A stretch of DNA of 64,000 bases from Gnetum montanum. Taxonomy: Eukaryota; Streptophyta; Gnetopsida; Gnetales; Gnetaceae. Position numbers and translations under genes: made by a program. Positions 1 to 10,930 of this stretch are shown in pieces (the first letter of the stretch is position 1; the number at the start of each line of letters is the position of its first letter). The notes under the pieces were generated by a model. The model saw only the letters and a list, made by a program, of their open reading frames with translations, had not been told where the DNA came from and made no database searches. The DNA lies in the NCBI GenBank assembly GCA_015680685.1, contig MNCI01014373.1, forward strand, positions 180,154-244,153, given 5' to 3'.

Positions 1-941
1 TGTGAGCACTGTCAACGTGATGGGGGAATGACTACTAGAATGGAGGGTCCACAACAATGGATTCAATCATTAGAACCCTTCAACATTTGGGGAATTGATT
101 TTATCTGGCCAATTACACCAATGTCCAATGGAAAAGATTACATTATTGTTGCTGTTGATTACCTAACAAATGGGTAGAAGTAGCTACTAGTAATGATTGT
201 ACATCATCTACAGCTGCACGATTTGTTCAACAAAAAATCATACATAGGTTTGGTGTGCTATGTGCACTTATTTCAAACAATGTTACACACTTCATAGGTG
301 CAAATTTTTGGAAATTAATGCAATGCTTAGGGGTTGAACACAAACTGATAACACCATACCACCCCCAAGCGAACTGTCAAGCCAAAGTCACCGACAGGGA
401 GATGACAAAAATATTGATAAGAACTATTATCAAGTTTAGGCGAGACTAGACTACTAAACTAAATGATGCTCTTTGGGCATACCTCTCCACATGGAAACTC
501 CCTACAGGCTACTCTCCCTATGAGTTAGTGTACAGTAAATTACCAATGCTTCCGATTCGAATTGAGTTCTGTACACTATCCATGACATGTGACCTCAACC
601 TTGACCTTGACCTAACATAGAAACTATGGTTAGTAACCCTTAATTTGCTAGATGAAAATCGACTAGTTGCCTTGTCATATAACAAATTACACAAGGCATT
701 CAATAAGCAACATCATGACCTAAGGATTAGGAAAGTTAAATATCAACTGGGAGATAAGGTTCTCTACTGGAATCCCACACATGTGCCACAATGTACTAAA
801 TTTCAAACACTGTGGGAAGGACCTTATATTATTTATGCAACTTTTCCTTCATGGGCCATGACAATATACAAACCTGAGAGCCCAGACAAGAAACTATTGG
901 TTAATGTGCAACAAACCAAACCTTTTCATGAGCTTAGGTAG
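1..941 (+). pseudogene. C1: Ty3/gypsy integrase core and C-terminus, decayed
   Basis: Three-frame reading gives a retroviral-type integrase: a zinc-finger remnant (CEHCQRD at the window edge), the core start WGIDFIWP with its catalytic Asp, a second-Asp segment altered to ISNNVTHF, then TPYHPQANCQAKV where the catalytic Glu is replaced by Lys. The C-terminal part has DKVLYWNP and WEGPYIIYA (GPY/F-like) and ends HELR-stop at 939-941. At least two frameshifts (near 170 and 450) and several stops break it, so it is a relic. The C-terminal residues match the minus-strand copy C2 near 6479-6667, so both come from one family. The wording resembles non-chromoviral Ty3/gypsy (Athila-like) integrases; that lineage call is inference. 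The upstream part lies outside the window. Confidence 0.85.
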
Positions 942-1015
942 CTAGTACACATGCTACCTCTATTAGTGGACAATCTTGCTCACTATTTTGGATCTCCTCC
1001 TTCCAACTCAATCAT

Positions 1016-1023
1016 GGGGGAGA
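1016..1023 (+). promoter_or_regulatory. C1 polypurine tract
   Basis: GGGGGAGA directly precedes a TG that would start the 3' LTR. It lies about 75 bases after the integrase stop, and the same GGGGGAGA-TG is present inverted in C2 (6226-6235). It would prime plus-strand DNA synthesis during reverse transcription. Confidence 0.6.
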
Positions 1024-1582
1024 TGGCTACCTATGCTAACCGTTTTAGGCCCTCAGTTCTTTTTGAATTTTTGTTTTACACATTTTTCCAACTTTTCTTA
1101 TTTTTGTTTTACACCATCATTCATATTTTTACTATTTGTTTGATTGCTTGATTTTCTTTTATTCATCATCCAATAAGTGCTCATGATGGTGGATTGAATT
1201 ATATCATATTGATTGCTAATGTTTGGTTTTTACCTTTGAATTATGATGCCGATATTAAGGTATGATTCTTTTGGTAAAACAAGCAATGAGTCCACATCGT
1301 CCACTCATCCATACAACTCTATGGTCTCCTTTGGCTTGGAATTGTTTAGTCCCTCTTTTTCTAAGTAAACTTTTAATCAATTGGTGGCTGGGTACTTTTC
1401 AAATCAAGGAAAGACTCAAAGTATGAAAAGGGTGTGACTTCAAGGGGATTCGATGGATTTGTGTTGGCCATTTTCTTGGGTTCTTGGATGCTTTTTCTTG
1501 GGTTTTCCGCCATTCTGACATTGTTCAAAAATTGAGAAGCTGAGTGAAGAAAAATAAGTCTTTGCATGGTGTGGTTCTCATG

Positions 1583-1633
1583 CAAAAAAAAAAGAAAAAA
1601 GAAAAAAAAGAAAAAAAAGAAAAAAGAAAAAGG
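1583..1633 (+). repeat. A/G-rich low-complexity run
   Basis: About 50 bases of nearly pure A with scattered G. The inverted counterpart in C2 is at about 5675-5700, so it is an old part of the element and not a poly(A) tail. It creates a spurious Phe-rich reading frame on the minus strand. Confidence 0.85.
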
Positions 1634-2306
1634 TGAGAATTCAAAGCACACCCCTTAGAGATAATAAATTAATATGGGCTACAAGCATTGGTTATGGCAT
1701 TGGAAAGACATGTTACCCATGCCTGAAGGTTCCCTCTAACTAAATCCCTTTCTCGCTTCCTACTTCTCCATCTCGCTCTCCTTGGAATGGTGGTGACTCT
1801 TTATGGAAGCATTCTTGTTACTTTAAGTGGATGGATTGGTTAAGTGTGTTGATGTGGGGTTACTGGATGTGGTTTGTTTGAGTCTGGATTTTGGATGAGT
1901 TCTACTTAGTCATATTAACCATAAAATACACAAGGGACTTTACACCCTTATTCTTGGGATTCCATTCCATTCTCTCCTCTCCATCTTTCTCCCCATTTTC
2001 CCATCTCATTGCCGGTTCTATCATTAGTCCATTTCTGGGTTGATGCATTATTTTTCTTTGGTGAATTCTTGTGGAAGTTTTAGCTCTTACTTCCAAATGA
2101 CATTCCTAGAGCCTATAGACTCTTTGGTTTGTGGGTTTGTCAGGGCATAAAGGGCATGGGATTTCTTTGGGGAGGACCCACTGGAATTTCTTTTTGATGC
2201 AATTGTTAACTTCCTTCCCTTAGAAATTTCTTGCAATTAATCATTTCTTGTTTCATCCCCATCCATGACATCCATTTTATTGGCATTTCCATTAATATTC
2301 TTCATC

Positions 2307-2359
2307 NTGTTCCTCATGTTTTTTCATCTTTCTTGTTCCTCATGTTTTTTCATCTTATA
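2307..2359. repeat. Single N followed by a 26-bp tandem repeat
   Basis: An N at 2307 is followed by two copies of TGTTCCTCATGTTTTTTCAT with a 26-bp period. The unresolved base marks an assembly join or ambiguous copy number in a short tandem repeat. Confidence 0.7.
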
Positions 2360-2726
2360 GCTATCAGAGGTTTTCTCTTAGTTGTGGGGGCCCTAGCACA
2401 AATTTTTCAATTTTTTCCATTTTACTAATTACCTAACCCCTACACTTTGGGTAGTTTCCAATGATAAATCTTCGAACTAGTTTGTACCATAACCACAACT
2501 CAGCCAATGCGCTTCATATCAAGGCAAGGTATCAACTGCATTGTGGATTATCTATCCTTTCTCATTTGTGACTGTGTTGTGTATGCAGATGGTGATCATA
2601 CAAACAATGGATTAGGCTTGGAGGAAGCACTCAGGATGGACCGGAACTGGAGCATTTACGAAAGGAGCAAGTTTGGTGGCATGGCTATGGATAAACAATG
2701 AAAGATGCAACAACACACTCCATCTT

Positions 2727-2748
2727 CTCTCTCTCTCTCTCTCTCTCT
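2727..2748. repeat. (CT)n microsatellite
   Basis: Eleven CT units in a row within the C1 LTR region. Confidence 0.95.
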
Positions 2749-2973
2749 TTTTCTCTTCAAGCTGCCAAATAAAGGCTTGGATGTCATTTATGTACAAGTG
2801 TTCACCACAATGATCATGAACACTAATGTTGTAATATGCTTATTGATCCGTTCACTGGGCACATTGAGTCTGTCATCCCATTCCACCATCAATTGTCAAT
2901 TAGTTAATAATCCCATACCTTCCCAATATTTTGTGAGGAACTTGAGGATGAGTTTTCATTTAGTCATTGGGGT

Positions 2974-3170
2974 ATGATGAGAGCGGTTACTCTAGCAGTT
3001 ATTCTAATTATTAGAGCAGTTACTCTAGCGATTACTATAGCAGTTACTTTAATTATTAGAGTGGTTACTCTAGTTGTTATTCTAATTATTAGAGTGGTTA
3101 CTTTAGCAGTTACTCTAGTAGTTATTCTAATTATTAGAGTGGTTACTCTAATTATTAGAGTAGTTGCTCC
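2974..3170 (+). repeat. Minisatellite of palindromic units upstream of a TATA box
   Basis: Repeats of about 20-25 bp built from GGTTACTCTA and CTAATTATTAGAG fill this stretch and stop just before the TATA box at 3177. The unit CTCTAAT-T-ATTAGAG is a palindrome with 7-base arms and a TAATTA core. Placement in putative U3 suggests transcription-factor sites; this is inference. Both strands stay open only because of the repeat. Confidence 0.75.
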
Positions 3171-3400
3171 CAAGCCTATAAATATAGTGCCTAGGCACAT
3201 AATTGAAAAGAAGTCTTTTAGCAATCAAGTAGTGAAATTATTGTAGTCCATTTGAAAGTTAGAGTATTTTCCAAGTGCCTGTAGCAGAAGGTCTAAGTGT
3301 GGATGGATCTTTATTTGAGAATTGTATACATGAGCACACCTTGTGTACAGTAATAAAGATGAGCTCTTTGATTCATCCTTGCAGCACTTGAGATTTGTTT

Positions 3401-4330
3401 TCTTACACATTTTTGTTATTTTATTTTCTTATTCATTTATTTTATTTTATTCTTTTTTATGCACTTTACATTTTTGTTATTAGCACAATAATTCATTTTG
3501 ATCAATTAAGAAAATTGTTAAATAACACAAGCATGACCACTTCGAGCATGCGTGTAACGCTTGGTAACCCAGTAATGATTAACGTTTGGTAATCCCAGTA
3601 GTGTTGCACTGGTTTAGAATGTGTATGGCAAGTGGGAATGGATGCTATTGTTAGGATTAGTTAGAACTTAGTTAATGAGTAGTTAAGTTAAATTAGTCAC
3701 TTAGTTATCTCTCTCCTTCCCTACTAGTGTAGGACATAAAAACATAAAAGCTATAAAAATCATATGCATCAAGCTTACTTAACCATACAATCATGACATA
3801 CAAGTAAGCTTGGGAAGACAATGATCAACCAACCCATCCTTGTTCCACAAGGGCGCATAAGCACTTAGTCCTTGGACTTCAATCTAATCATGCATGAAAC
3901 ACTCGTATTCATATGGTTGAGCTTAGGGGTACCTCATCACTCATCACCCCTGTAATCACATCTGGATCTTCTCTGTTGCTAGCTCTAAGAAGGATCGAAA
4001 GTTTAGCTCTTGGAGGATAGAACTTTGAACCTCCTTAGTTGTGATATGTTTCATAAATGCATTTATGAGAGTGACTTTTAGGATAGTTCTTGGCTTTAGA
4101 GCCTCATCCTACATAGATTGGTCTATTTCTATAGTCTAAATCTACCTAATAGATTCCACTTTGGGTTCCTCTTGAAGAGGTCTAGTAGGATGGGTAATCT
4201 CGGTTGCTTGCTCTTGAGGTTGTTGCAATTATTTTTGTTGCTGGTCCCTTCCTCCTTAGGGTCATTGTTCCCTAGGTTGCAAAGGCCTTCTTGATTATCA
4301 TCCTCATTTTGGTATCATCTGTGATCACAA
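3401..4330. other. AT-rich interval without a recognisable gene
   Basis: No supported gene. 3540-3610 carries two copies of a motif like CAGTAATGATTAACG with GGTTACC-type cores, found again inverted at 8980-9075. On the minus strand 3880-4300 has short Arg/Lys-rich open stretches that could be gag remains, but too many stops prevent a call. Confidence 0.4.
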
Positions 4331-6227
4331 GCATAACTCATAATTAGCTTTTTAGTTGATAACCTCTAGTTATTTGAATATCTTTCTTATTAGATCAGGT
4401 TATGTTTAGTTATTAGATGTTAAGGGTTTATCATTTAAGTGCTTGTTTGGAACCTTTGCTAGATGTATTATTTTAATATTATTTTATTCTTTGGCCATTA
4501 AAGTTTTTTTGTTGATCTTAATCCTCTATGATGATTAATTTGATATTATTTTAATGGGTTAACCATGAGAAGTTAGAAAAATTTTATGAGAAAAAACCAA
4601 CGGTTTGTGTTCCTCACAATGTAAAGCTTACCTATGATAGCTTGAGGGTTGAAAAATAGGTGAAATCAGATAAGTAGTGTGTGAGTTATAAGGCTCTAAA
4701 AATTCTTGGGCTCTAAAAAACTACAAAAACTCTTCTAGCTCTATTGGAAAATGCAAAAAAATGAGCTAAGTATCACACACATATATATACTTTTTATACT
4801 GCATTAATGGGGTTACATCATATCATCCCAATATGTTAATGCAACTATTCTTATCTATTTTTCATATTATGAAATGGAGGAATTTTGGATGATTTTTGAA
4901 ATAAACCAAGAGCTCAATGGAAGCTAGGAAGATGGAGAATAATGATAACATAGGAAAGGATAGGTTTAGCTTAGGAGAAATAGTTTGAGAAGAATTGGAT
5001 GAAGTAAAGATGACAAATAAAGCACAACTAGATGATGGAATGCTATTAGAATGATTGATTAGGCAAGTAAAATTTGGTAGTGAAGTAACTTAAATAAGAC
5101 CAAAGGAATCCAAGTGGATCCTCCCCAAAGCAAGCATAAGCCTGTCATGCCCATACATACCTTCATCATAAGGAGTCCATGGGCCCTAAAGAGGATGAAT
5201 GGTTAACTTAAGTTAGATTCCATATGAACGAAAGAGATTGTCCACATGTTATGTGATCTAGAAACAAAATTGAAAAATTTGCTATGGCATGAGACAATGA
5301 GATGGTAAATCATGAATGAATAAATGGTAGAAAGAGAGGATGTGGAAGAAATCACGACATCCTAGTCACACAAGGTTCTTAGTGGAATTTGTGATTAAGA
5401 TGATTTGTTACCAATTCATTCCAAGTCAAGACCAAGTCCATTCCACTTTCAGTGACCTCACATTGACATATGCCCTCCTCACATTAATGAAAAGTATAGG
5501 ATAATTCTAAAGGACAACCATCATTTTGAGAGAAGAAGAAAATTGAAGAAGAAAATGGAGAAGGCCTTAGTTAGAGGGGTGTCTTCAGGCATGGGTAATG
5601 TGTCTTTCTAGTCCCATAACTAGTTCTTGTAGTTCATTATTTAGTCTAAGAGGTGGGCTTTGAATTTTCATATTTGTTTTTTTTTTCTTTTTCTTTTCAC
5701 AAGAATCACATCATGCAAAGACATGCTTCCTTTTATGGTTGATAGTGGGAGTGATGATATATTAGTGGAATGTTATATAACTTAAGAACGCTATTGAGAG
5801 AAATCTTATCAATGATTAATTTGTTAAGTTCTAATGTGAAAAAACCTTGTGCTTATAGAATACTAATTTTCCATGAAATAGATGAAATGGGTGGATGTTG
5901 TGATCTTAGTGCCTGATACCACTAGAAAATTGATAGAGTATTAGTAGAGAACATAATCCCAAGATAAAAATTGATCTTTTGGTTAATCAACCATACGATT
6001 GATTGCTTCTTTTGATAATTTTCTAGATTTTTAGTACCAATAACCAAATTTAAGGTTTCCAATAAACTAGATGAAATTTGTGAAGTTTATAAAAGAAAAA
6101 AGGAAAAGGAAAAATATATAGAATAAATAAGAAAATATGCAAGAAAATGGAAAACTTATAAAGAACAATGTAAAACAATGTGTGAAAAATAGGTTATTCC
6201 CATCAAGATATTAGATATGAATGGTCA
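4331..6227 (-). mobile_element. C2 3' LTR region, inverted relative to C1 (lower end uncertain)
   Basis: Read on minus, it starts TG right after the polypurine tract (6228-6235). It then matches C1 through the A/G run (about 5675-5700), the block CATTACCCATGCCTGAAG (near 5590) and the GGGGAGGATCC block (near 5130). A TATA-like run on minus (TATAAAAAGTATATATATG) lies at about 4777-4796. I cannot fix the far LTR end. Confidence 0.45.
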
Positions 6228-6235
6228 TCTCCCCC
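6228..6235 (-). promoter_or_regulatory. C2 polypurine tract
   Basis: Minus-strand GGGGGAGA followed by TG, identical to the C1 tract and located downstream of the C2 integrase C-terminus. Confidence 0.6.
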
Positions 6236-6379
6236 ATAAGTATGTTGAGAGGAGATTCAAAAAATGGAGTAAGCCTATTTTGGTGTCAAGGTATTATTGT
6301 TGTTGGTTACTTTGGATTCCTAGAATGACTTAACTTGTTATATGTTAATGGACAAACATTTGTAAGGGCTTTATGGATG

Positions 6380-7400
6380 GTAGAAGGTCATGGCTCTAGA
6401 AGGAAATGTTGGATGTATGATATAAGATCCTTCTCATAACATTTGGAATTTAGTATGTTGTGGCATATGCATGGGATTCTAGTAAAGAACCTTATCACTA
6501 GGTTGAAATTTAACTCTTATTATCCATGCACGATGACGTTGTTTAAAATGTAACTTTTGCACTTTGTTTATCATTAGAGCTACTTGTTGATTCTTGTCTA
6601 GCACATCAAGTGTCATTGATAATTTTTTCTTTGCTACATCGATGTTGAGGTCAAGCTCATAGGTCATTGCGAGTGTATAAAGTTAGTTTTGGATTGGAAG
6701 TTTTGGTAATTTTTTATACACTAACTCATAGGGAGAGTAGATGATAGGAAGTTTTGAAATTGAACAATATGCCTAAAGAGGATAATTATGTTTAGTACTC
6801 TAGTCCTTTTTATATATACTGATTATTCATGTTAGCATCCTAGTGATCTTTCTATTGGTAACTTTAGCTTAACCATTAGCTTAGGGGTGATAGGGGATTG
6901 TGACTGTATGTTGCATCTCCAAGAAGTGCATTAATTTTTAGAAAGTAGACCCTCTAAAGTATGTTTCATTATTAGAAATATGTGCTCGAGGCATACCGAA
7001 CCAATTCACCACTTGTATAAACCATGTTTTAGTGATGGATGTATGGTTTGCTACTACTATAGATTCAACCACTTAGTGTAGTATTCAAAAATAATAGTAA
7101 TGTAAGCCTTCTCATTTGATATGGGTGTGATGAGTTCCATGAAGCTAATGCACCAAAGGTCAAAAGGCTTCAATGTTGGATCTACTATTGGGACCCTTCC
7201 ATTTGTATAGTCATTCTCCTATCTCTTTGACAATGCTCGCATGAAAGTGAGAAATGGTGAGCATCCTTAAATATCATTGGCCAAAAGTACATGGTCATGA
7301 AGATCTTCATAGCAATTCTACTTCTTATGTAGTGGCCCCTGCAAGGACCTTCATGAGCATCTTGAAGGATGCAAATTGATCAACATTAAGAATACACCAT
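6380..7400 (-). pseudogene. C2: Ty3/gypsy integrase, decayed
   Basis: The minus-strand frame 6479-6667 gives the C-terminal linker (motif DVAKKKLS, then VKFQPSDKVLY). It corresponds residue by residue to the C1 protein around 575-770. Upstream on minus (6700-7400), remnants of the zinc-binding region and catalytic core can be followed across frames but are broken by many stops. It is a relic of the same family as C1. Confidence 0.7.
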
Positions 7401-7404
7401 CTAA

Positions 7405-7900
7405 CTAGATCATTGACACAAATGGTGTAAATGTTACCTTAGATTTCCATATAGTGCTTAGCCTAGTAAAGAAATTGTTATTTCTTCTTATTACTCCATT
7501 CAGAAAGGATCTCTTGTGTGAGAAGATAAGAGAGAAATTGATATACCAATTGGTACCCCTGGGTTCTTGAACATTAATAGATTTATCAAAGAAAAGTTCA
7601 TCTAGGAATTTATCAGATAAGAGTTCCTCATCCTTTTTTCTATTCCATTGTAACCAAGATAAGTGATCAATAGCCATGTTCTTGGTTCCCTTCTTTTTCA
7701 CCATGGTCAGATTGAAATCTTGCAAAATCGCTAGCCACCATATCATACAAGGATTCACTGCTGGCTTATTCATCAAGAAATAAATAGCAGTATGGTTAGT
7801 GTGCATAAATATTTGATATCGAAGCACATAGTGCCAAAATATTTTCAAGGCATACACCACCACCATGAGTTATTTTTCAATTGTGATGTAATTCTGTTGT
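7405..7900 (-). pseudogene. C2: RNase H domain of Ty3/gypsy pol
   Basis: An open minus-strand stretch reads VVVYALKIFWHYVLRYQIF, then HTNHTAIYFLMNKPAVN and later a DHLSWL end. This is the standard RNase H tail of Ty3/gypsy RT (usual wording: ALKKFRHYL, TDH.AL..L, ADALSRL), with some acidic residues changed. It follows the RT remnant and precedes the integrase remnant, so pol order is kept. The first part of the domain lies in a different frame upstream. Confidence 0.8.
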
Positions 7901-8650
7901 GTACCTACAATACTTCTACTAGTACAATGGATGTAATATAGACATTTTTGATCATATAATTATGTAAGCACTAGCCCCAAAGTATAGGTGTATGCATTCA
8001 TCATTATGTGAAATTGTATGGACTAATCTAGATAATGTAGAATAGGAGTTTCTATGATGTTTTGCTTGAACTACTAGAATGCTTGTTCACATTTCTTGGT
8101 ATAGTCAAAAGGTGCATCCTTCTTTGTAAGCTTCACTAGCAGTTTGGAAATCTTGGAAAAATTCTTGATGAAGTGCTTGTAAAACCAATATGTCCAAAGA
8201 ATGACCTCATATCTTTTATAGTTTGAGGCTCTTTGATGATTCCTTAGATCACACGTACTTTCTTTTGATCCACCTTAATTCCCTTTCTTGAAAATTGATG
8301 CCCTAGAATAATGTCTTTTTAGACCATTAGGTGGCTTTTCTACTAGTTGAGTTGCAAGTTTATCTTCATATAGTCCTTCAGCACCTACTCTAGATGGTCT
8401 AAGGCTTGGTGAAATTTAGTACCATAGGTGGAGAAGTCATCCATAAAGATCTCCACATCACTATTGATTTGCTGTTAAAAAATACTAAGTACAAGTCATT
8501 GAAAAGTTGTAGGGGCATTGCATATGCCAAAGGACATTTTTTTATATGCAAAAGTCCCCTAGGAATTTATACATGACATCTTGGCTTAATTTTTTGATGG
8601 TATCTAGATTTGGTTATAACTACTATAACCATTTTTGAGTGATAGGTACC
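7901..8650 (-). pseudogene. C2: reverse transcriptase, decayed
   Basis: Frames on minus give a region equivalent to the RT palm. A FMDDF active-site motif (YVDD box variant) lies near 8440, followed by the LNPKK-like connector and GHQFSRKGI..D..KV near 8300, then the connection to RNase H. Upstream (about 8560) the MQCPYNF segment equals the usual LCNAPATF. Stops and frameshifts are frequent. The fingers part is missing or unreadable. Confidence 0.7.
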
Positions 8651-9086
8651 CCCTATGCTCAATTGTATGAATCATGAGCATTCATGTGTAATTTTGTCAA
8701 ATTCCATGGATGAAACTAGTTGTGGCATCTAGATTATTAAGCATTGATTGCAGGACGCTATCTTCCTACTTGGACTAGTGGTAGCTTTGTCACATGTGGT
8801 TTTGTTCAATGTAAGGCATATGATAATTGATGTTGTTAGGTCTTGATTACTCCTAGTAATAAACATAATTGAGAATGAAATTTAATCCTTAATCTAAGTA
8901 ATGAAAGCAATGCAAATCTACTCTAGCCTAGAGTGATGAGCATCTGGTCCTGGCTTATTGTACATGCCTTGGACTCATGTAACCATTATTGGGTTACTAA
9001 GTGTTATGTCATTAGGTGAACTAAGAAATAACACTACTGGGATTATCAAATTATTACACTTAAACACTCAAAACCAGTTGTACTTT
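8651..9086. other. Spacer between C2 and the A1 LTR
   Basis: No gene seen. 8980-9075 holds the motif pair TATTGGGTTACTAAGTG and CACTACTGGGATTATC, inverted relative to 3540-3615, so it may be the edge of an older inverted structure. The five bases before the A1 LTR (acttt, 9082-9086) are the left candidate target-site copy; the partner would lie beyond the window. Confidence 0.4.
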
Positions 9087-9625
9087 TACCATCCGAAATC
9101 GTCAGCATAAGGCTGGAGAAAAATGAACACCGAAAAATCTCCGGAGAGATACAGATGACCCTGCCTTCATGTGAGGGCAAGCTGGAAAAACGAAGGTAGA
9201 GTGCCTTGGATGGTCTGCATGTAGATCAACAAAGGACTTCCTTGAGCATACACTAATGGCCTATGTTGGGGTTATCGCCATGAAATGTAAAAATAAAGAA
9301 CATGATGTAACAAAATGTAAACGTGCAATATAGCATGTAAACATGCAAAAACGTAAACAGAATGTATGCGAAAACATGCAATGAAATGGAATAATGCAAA
9401 TAATGAATTAGAATAGCACAACAGAAGGAAAAAAATGAAAGTGTATTGTATTAATTGACAAAATGTGCATCAGTTAAAATGTAGTTGCAAGTATGGATTG
9501 CAAGTCAGACGTTAAGCTCCGATGTGTGGTGTTTACAGCCATTGGGGGTCACGTGCGTCTGGGCTCAAGATTGTTGGTTTTCTTTTTCAAATTTTTTCCC
9601 ACCTTGTTTATGTCAATGAATAGGG

Positions 9626-9633
9626 CATTTATA
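9626..9633 (-). promoter_or_regulatory. TATA box in A1 3' LTR
   Basis: Minus-strand TATAAATG in the context AATGTATAAATGCCC. The same position in the 5' LTR has TATAAATA (46529-46536). Confidence 0.6.
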
Positions 9634-9999
9634 CATTTTTTCTAGGCTTGGGAGTAGGATTCATGAATGAGGTCAATGGTTGTGAGATTCGCGGAAAATG
9701 GATCACGTGGTAGGTGTACATAGGCAAACTACGTTCTAGACCAGGTGCATTGTATCTTATAACGCAAGCTAGCTTATGCTCATAGAAGAAATGTAAGAGC
9801 TTGAAAAGCTCATAGATGGTGAAGCTTACAATGAAAATTTACAATGAATTCCAAGAGGGATTGACTTCGGCTCGCTTGAAACTTCATGGTCTATTGAATC
9901 GACTGCTGCAAGATATTGATTTGGGTGGTTTGGTGGTTGTTTGAGGTATCTCTGCTTCACCAAGGCTCGTAGCATGAGTTGATTTGGTCCTGGCGTGTC

Positions 10000-10660
10000 C
10001 TCAACATGCATCGGAAGTGCTTTTGCTTAGTCGTGACTAGTGCTCACGTTGGGCTCATGCTACCAGCGTGACCTCAGCGTGACCAACTGGAAGTGACATA
10101 TTTTGAGCTAAATATTGACCTCTGACGCCTGTTCTTTGAAGTGCAACTACTGCTTTCTCTCTAGGAAGGCCTGTATACTGAGTTTGAGTTTGTTCATGCC
10201 TTAATTTGGGTTATTTTGGCAACTCACGCTAGGCTCATGCTGTCAACGTGACCCCAGCATGACCAAGTCAAAATGCCTTGTTTCATGCCTGAATCTTGAT
10301 TTTCTGGAGCCTATGAACAAGTAGAACTATTGCCTGTCCTTGGGGGTTAAGTTGATGTTGAAAATTGTGCTTGGGACTACTTAATTTTACCTATTTTTGT
10401 TTGGTCACGTTGGGCTCACGCTCCAGTGTGACCCTAGCATGAGTAAACAAATCATGTGATTGTAAGCTTAATTTTTGAGGTTTTGGAGGTCAGGAGCTGT
10501 AATGAACATCAGTGAAGCTCAAGGGAAGTCTGTGTGCTCAAATTTAGACTATTTTAACTTAATTTTAGGGCTTTGAAAGTTGGTCAAGTTGTACTCACGC
10601 TAGGCAGCGTGACCTCAGCATGACCTTAGCGTGAGTAGCAAGATTCATGTGATTCTGACT
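10000..10660 (-). repeat. U3 imperfect tandem repeats with AGCGTGACC cores
   Basis: Four to five imperfect units of roughly 150-185 bp each carry a CTCACGCT-GGCTCACGCT-AGCGTGACC-AGCATGACC cluster (near 10030-10090, 10220-10265, 10410-10445, 10595-10640). The same array is in the other A LTR (46900-47560). A regulatory role is inferred only from location in U3. Confidence 0.6.
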
Positions 10661-10917
10661 TGAAATATTGGGTTCTGGATGCTGAAACTTGGAGTAGTCA
10701 TCAATGGGCCTTGAGGGGGATTTGCCCATTCAAATTAGGATTGTTTTGACATGATTTGGAAGTTATCAGGGTTGGTTATGTTGAGGGTAAGCTAGCTTGA
10801 CCACATGCAAGCTGGACGTGAGTTCCATGCCTTAGTTAATCTTTACCTCCTGAATGCCGAAAGAGCTTGAGTCATTCTTGTTTCAAAGTGCCCAAGCTGA
10901 AATTTTGTGGTGTTTCA

Positions 10918-10930
10918 TTGGCCCCTCTTT
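10918..10930 (-). promoter_or_regulatory. A1 polypurine tract
   Basis: Minus-strand AAAGAGGGGCCAA abuts the LTR start TGAAACACC. The same arrangement is seen at 47839 (A2) and 16418 (B1). Confidence 0.75.

Larger units (their letters stand above)
1024..3400 (+). mobile_element. C1 3' LTR region (end uncertain)
   Basis: The region starts with TG after the polypurine tract. It contains a TATA box (TATAAATA, 3177-3184) and a polyadenylation signal (AATAAA, 3352-3357) on the same strand, as expected for U3-R-U5. Its first 1.2 kb is homologous to the inverted C2 copy: the A/G-rich run with TGCATGATGTGRTTCT beside it, and the CTTTGGGGAGGA block near 2175 match the reverse complement of 5090-5720. 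I could not place the 3' edge because no clear CA end or target duplication is visible. The TATA/AATAAA part could instead belong to a second inserted LTR. Confidence 0.45.
9087..10917 (-). mobile_element. A1 3' LTR
   Basis: On minus it starts TGAAACACC at 10917 directly after the polypurine tract. It ends near 9087 with GGATGGTA rather than the usual CA. It aligns end to end with 45990-47838. U3 holds imperfect tandem units with AGCGTGACC cores (about 10000-10660), and a minus-strand TATA box is at 9626-9633. Length is about 1.83 kb. Confidence 0.85.

Noticed and set aside
1373-1651. 92-residue minus-strand frame beginning with a Phe-rich run
   Set aside because: Produced by the A/G-rich run read in antisense inside the C1 LTR; no homologous protein in C2.
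2964-3246. Open frames on both strands with Val/Leu/Ile/Thr repeats
   Set aside because: Artefact of a minisatellite whose units lack stops; hydrophobic repeat is not a membrane protein.
4240-4320. TTGGTATCATCTGTGATC near 4308 as an initiator-Met primer binding site
   Set aside because: Only the first eight bases fit, strand and distance do not agree with the C1 or C2 LTR positions.
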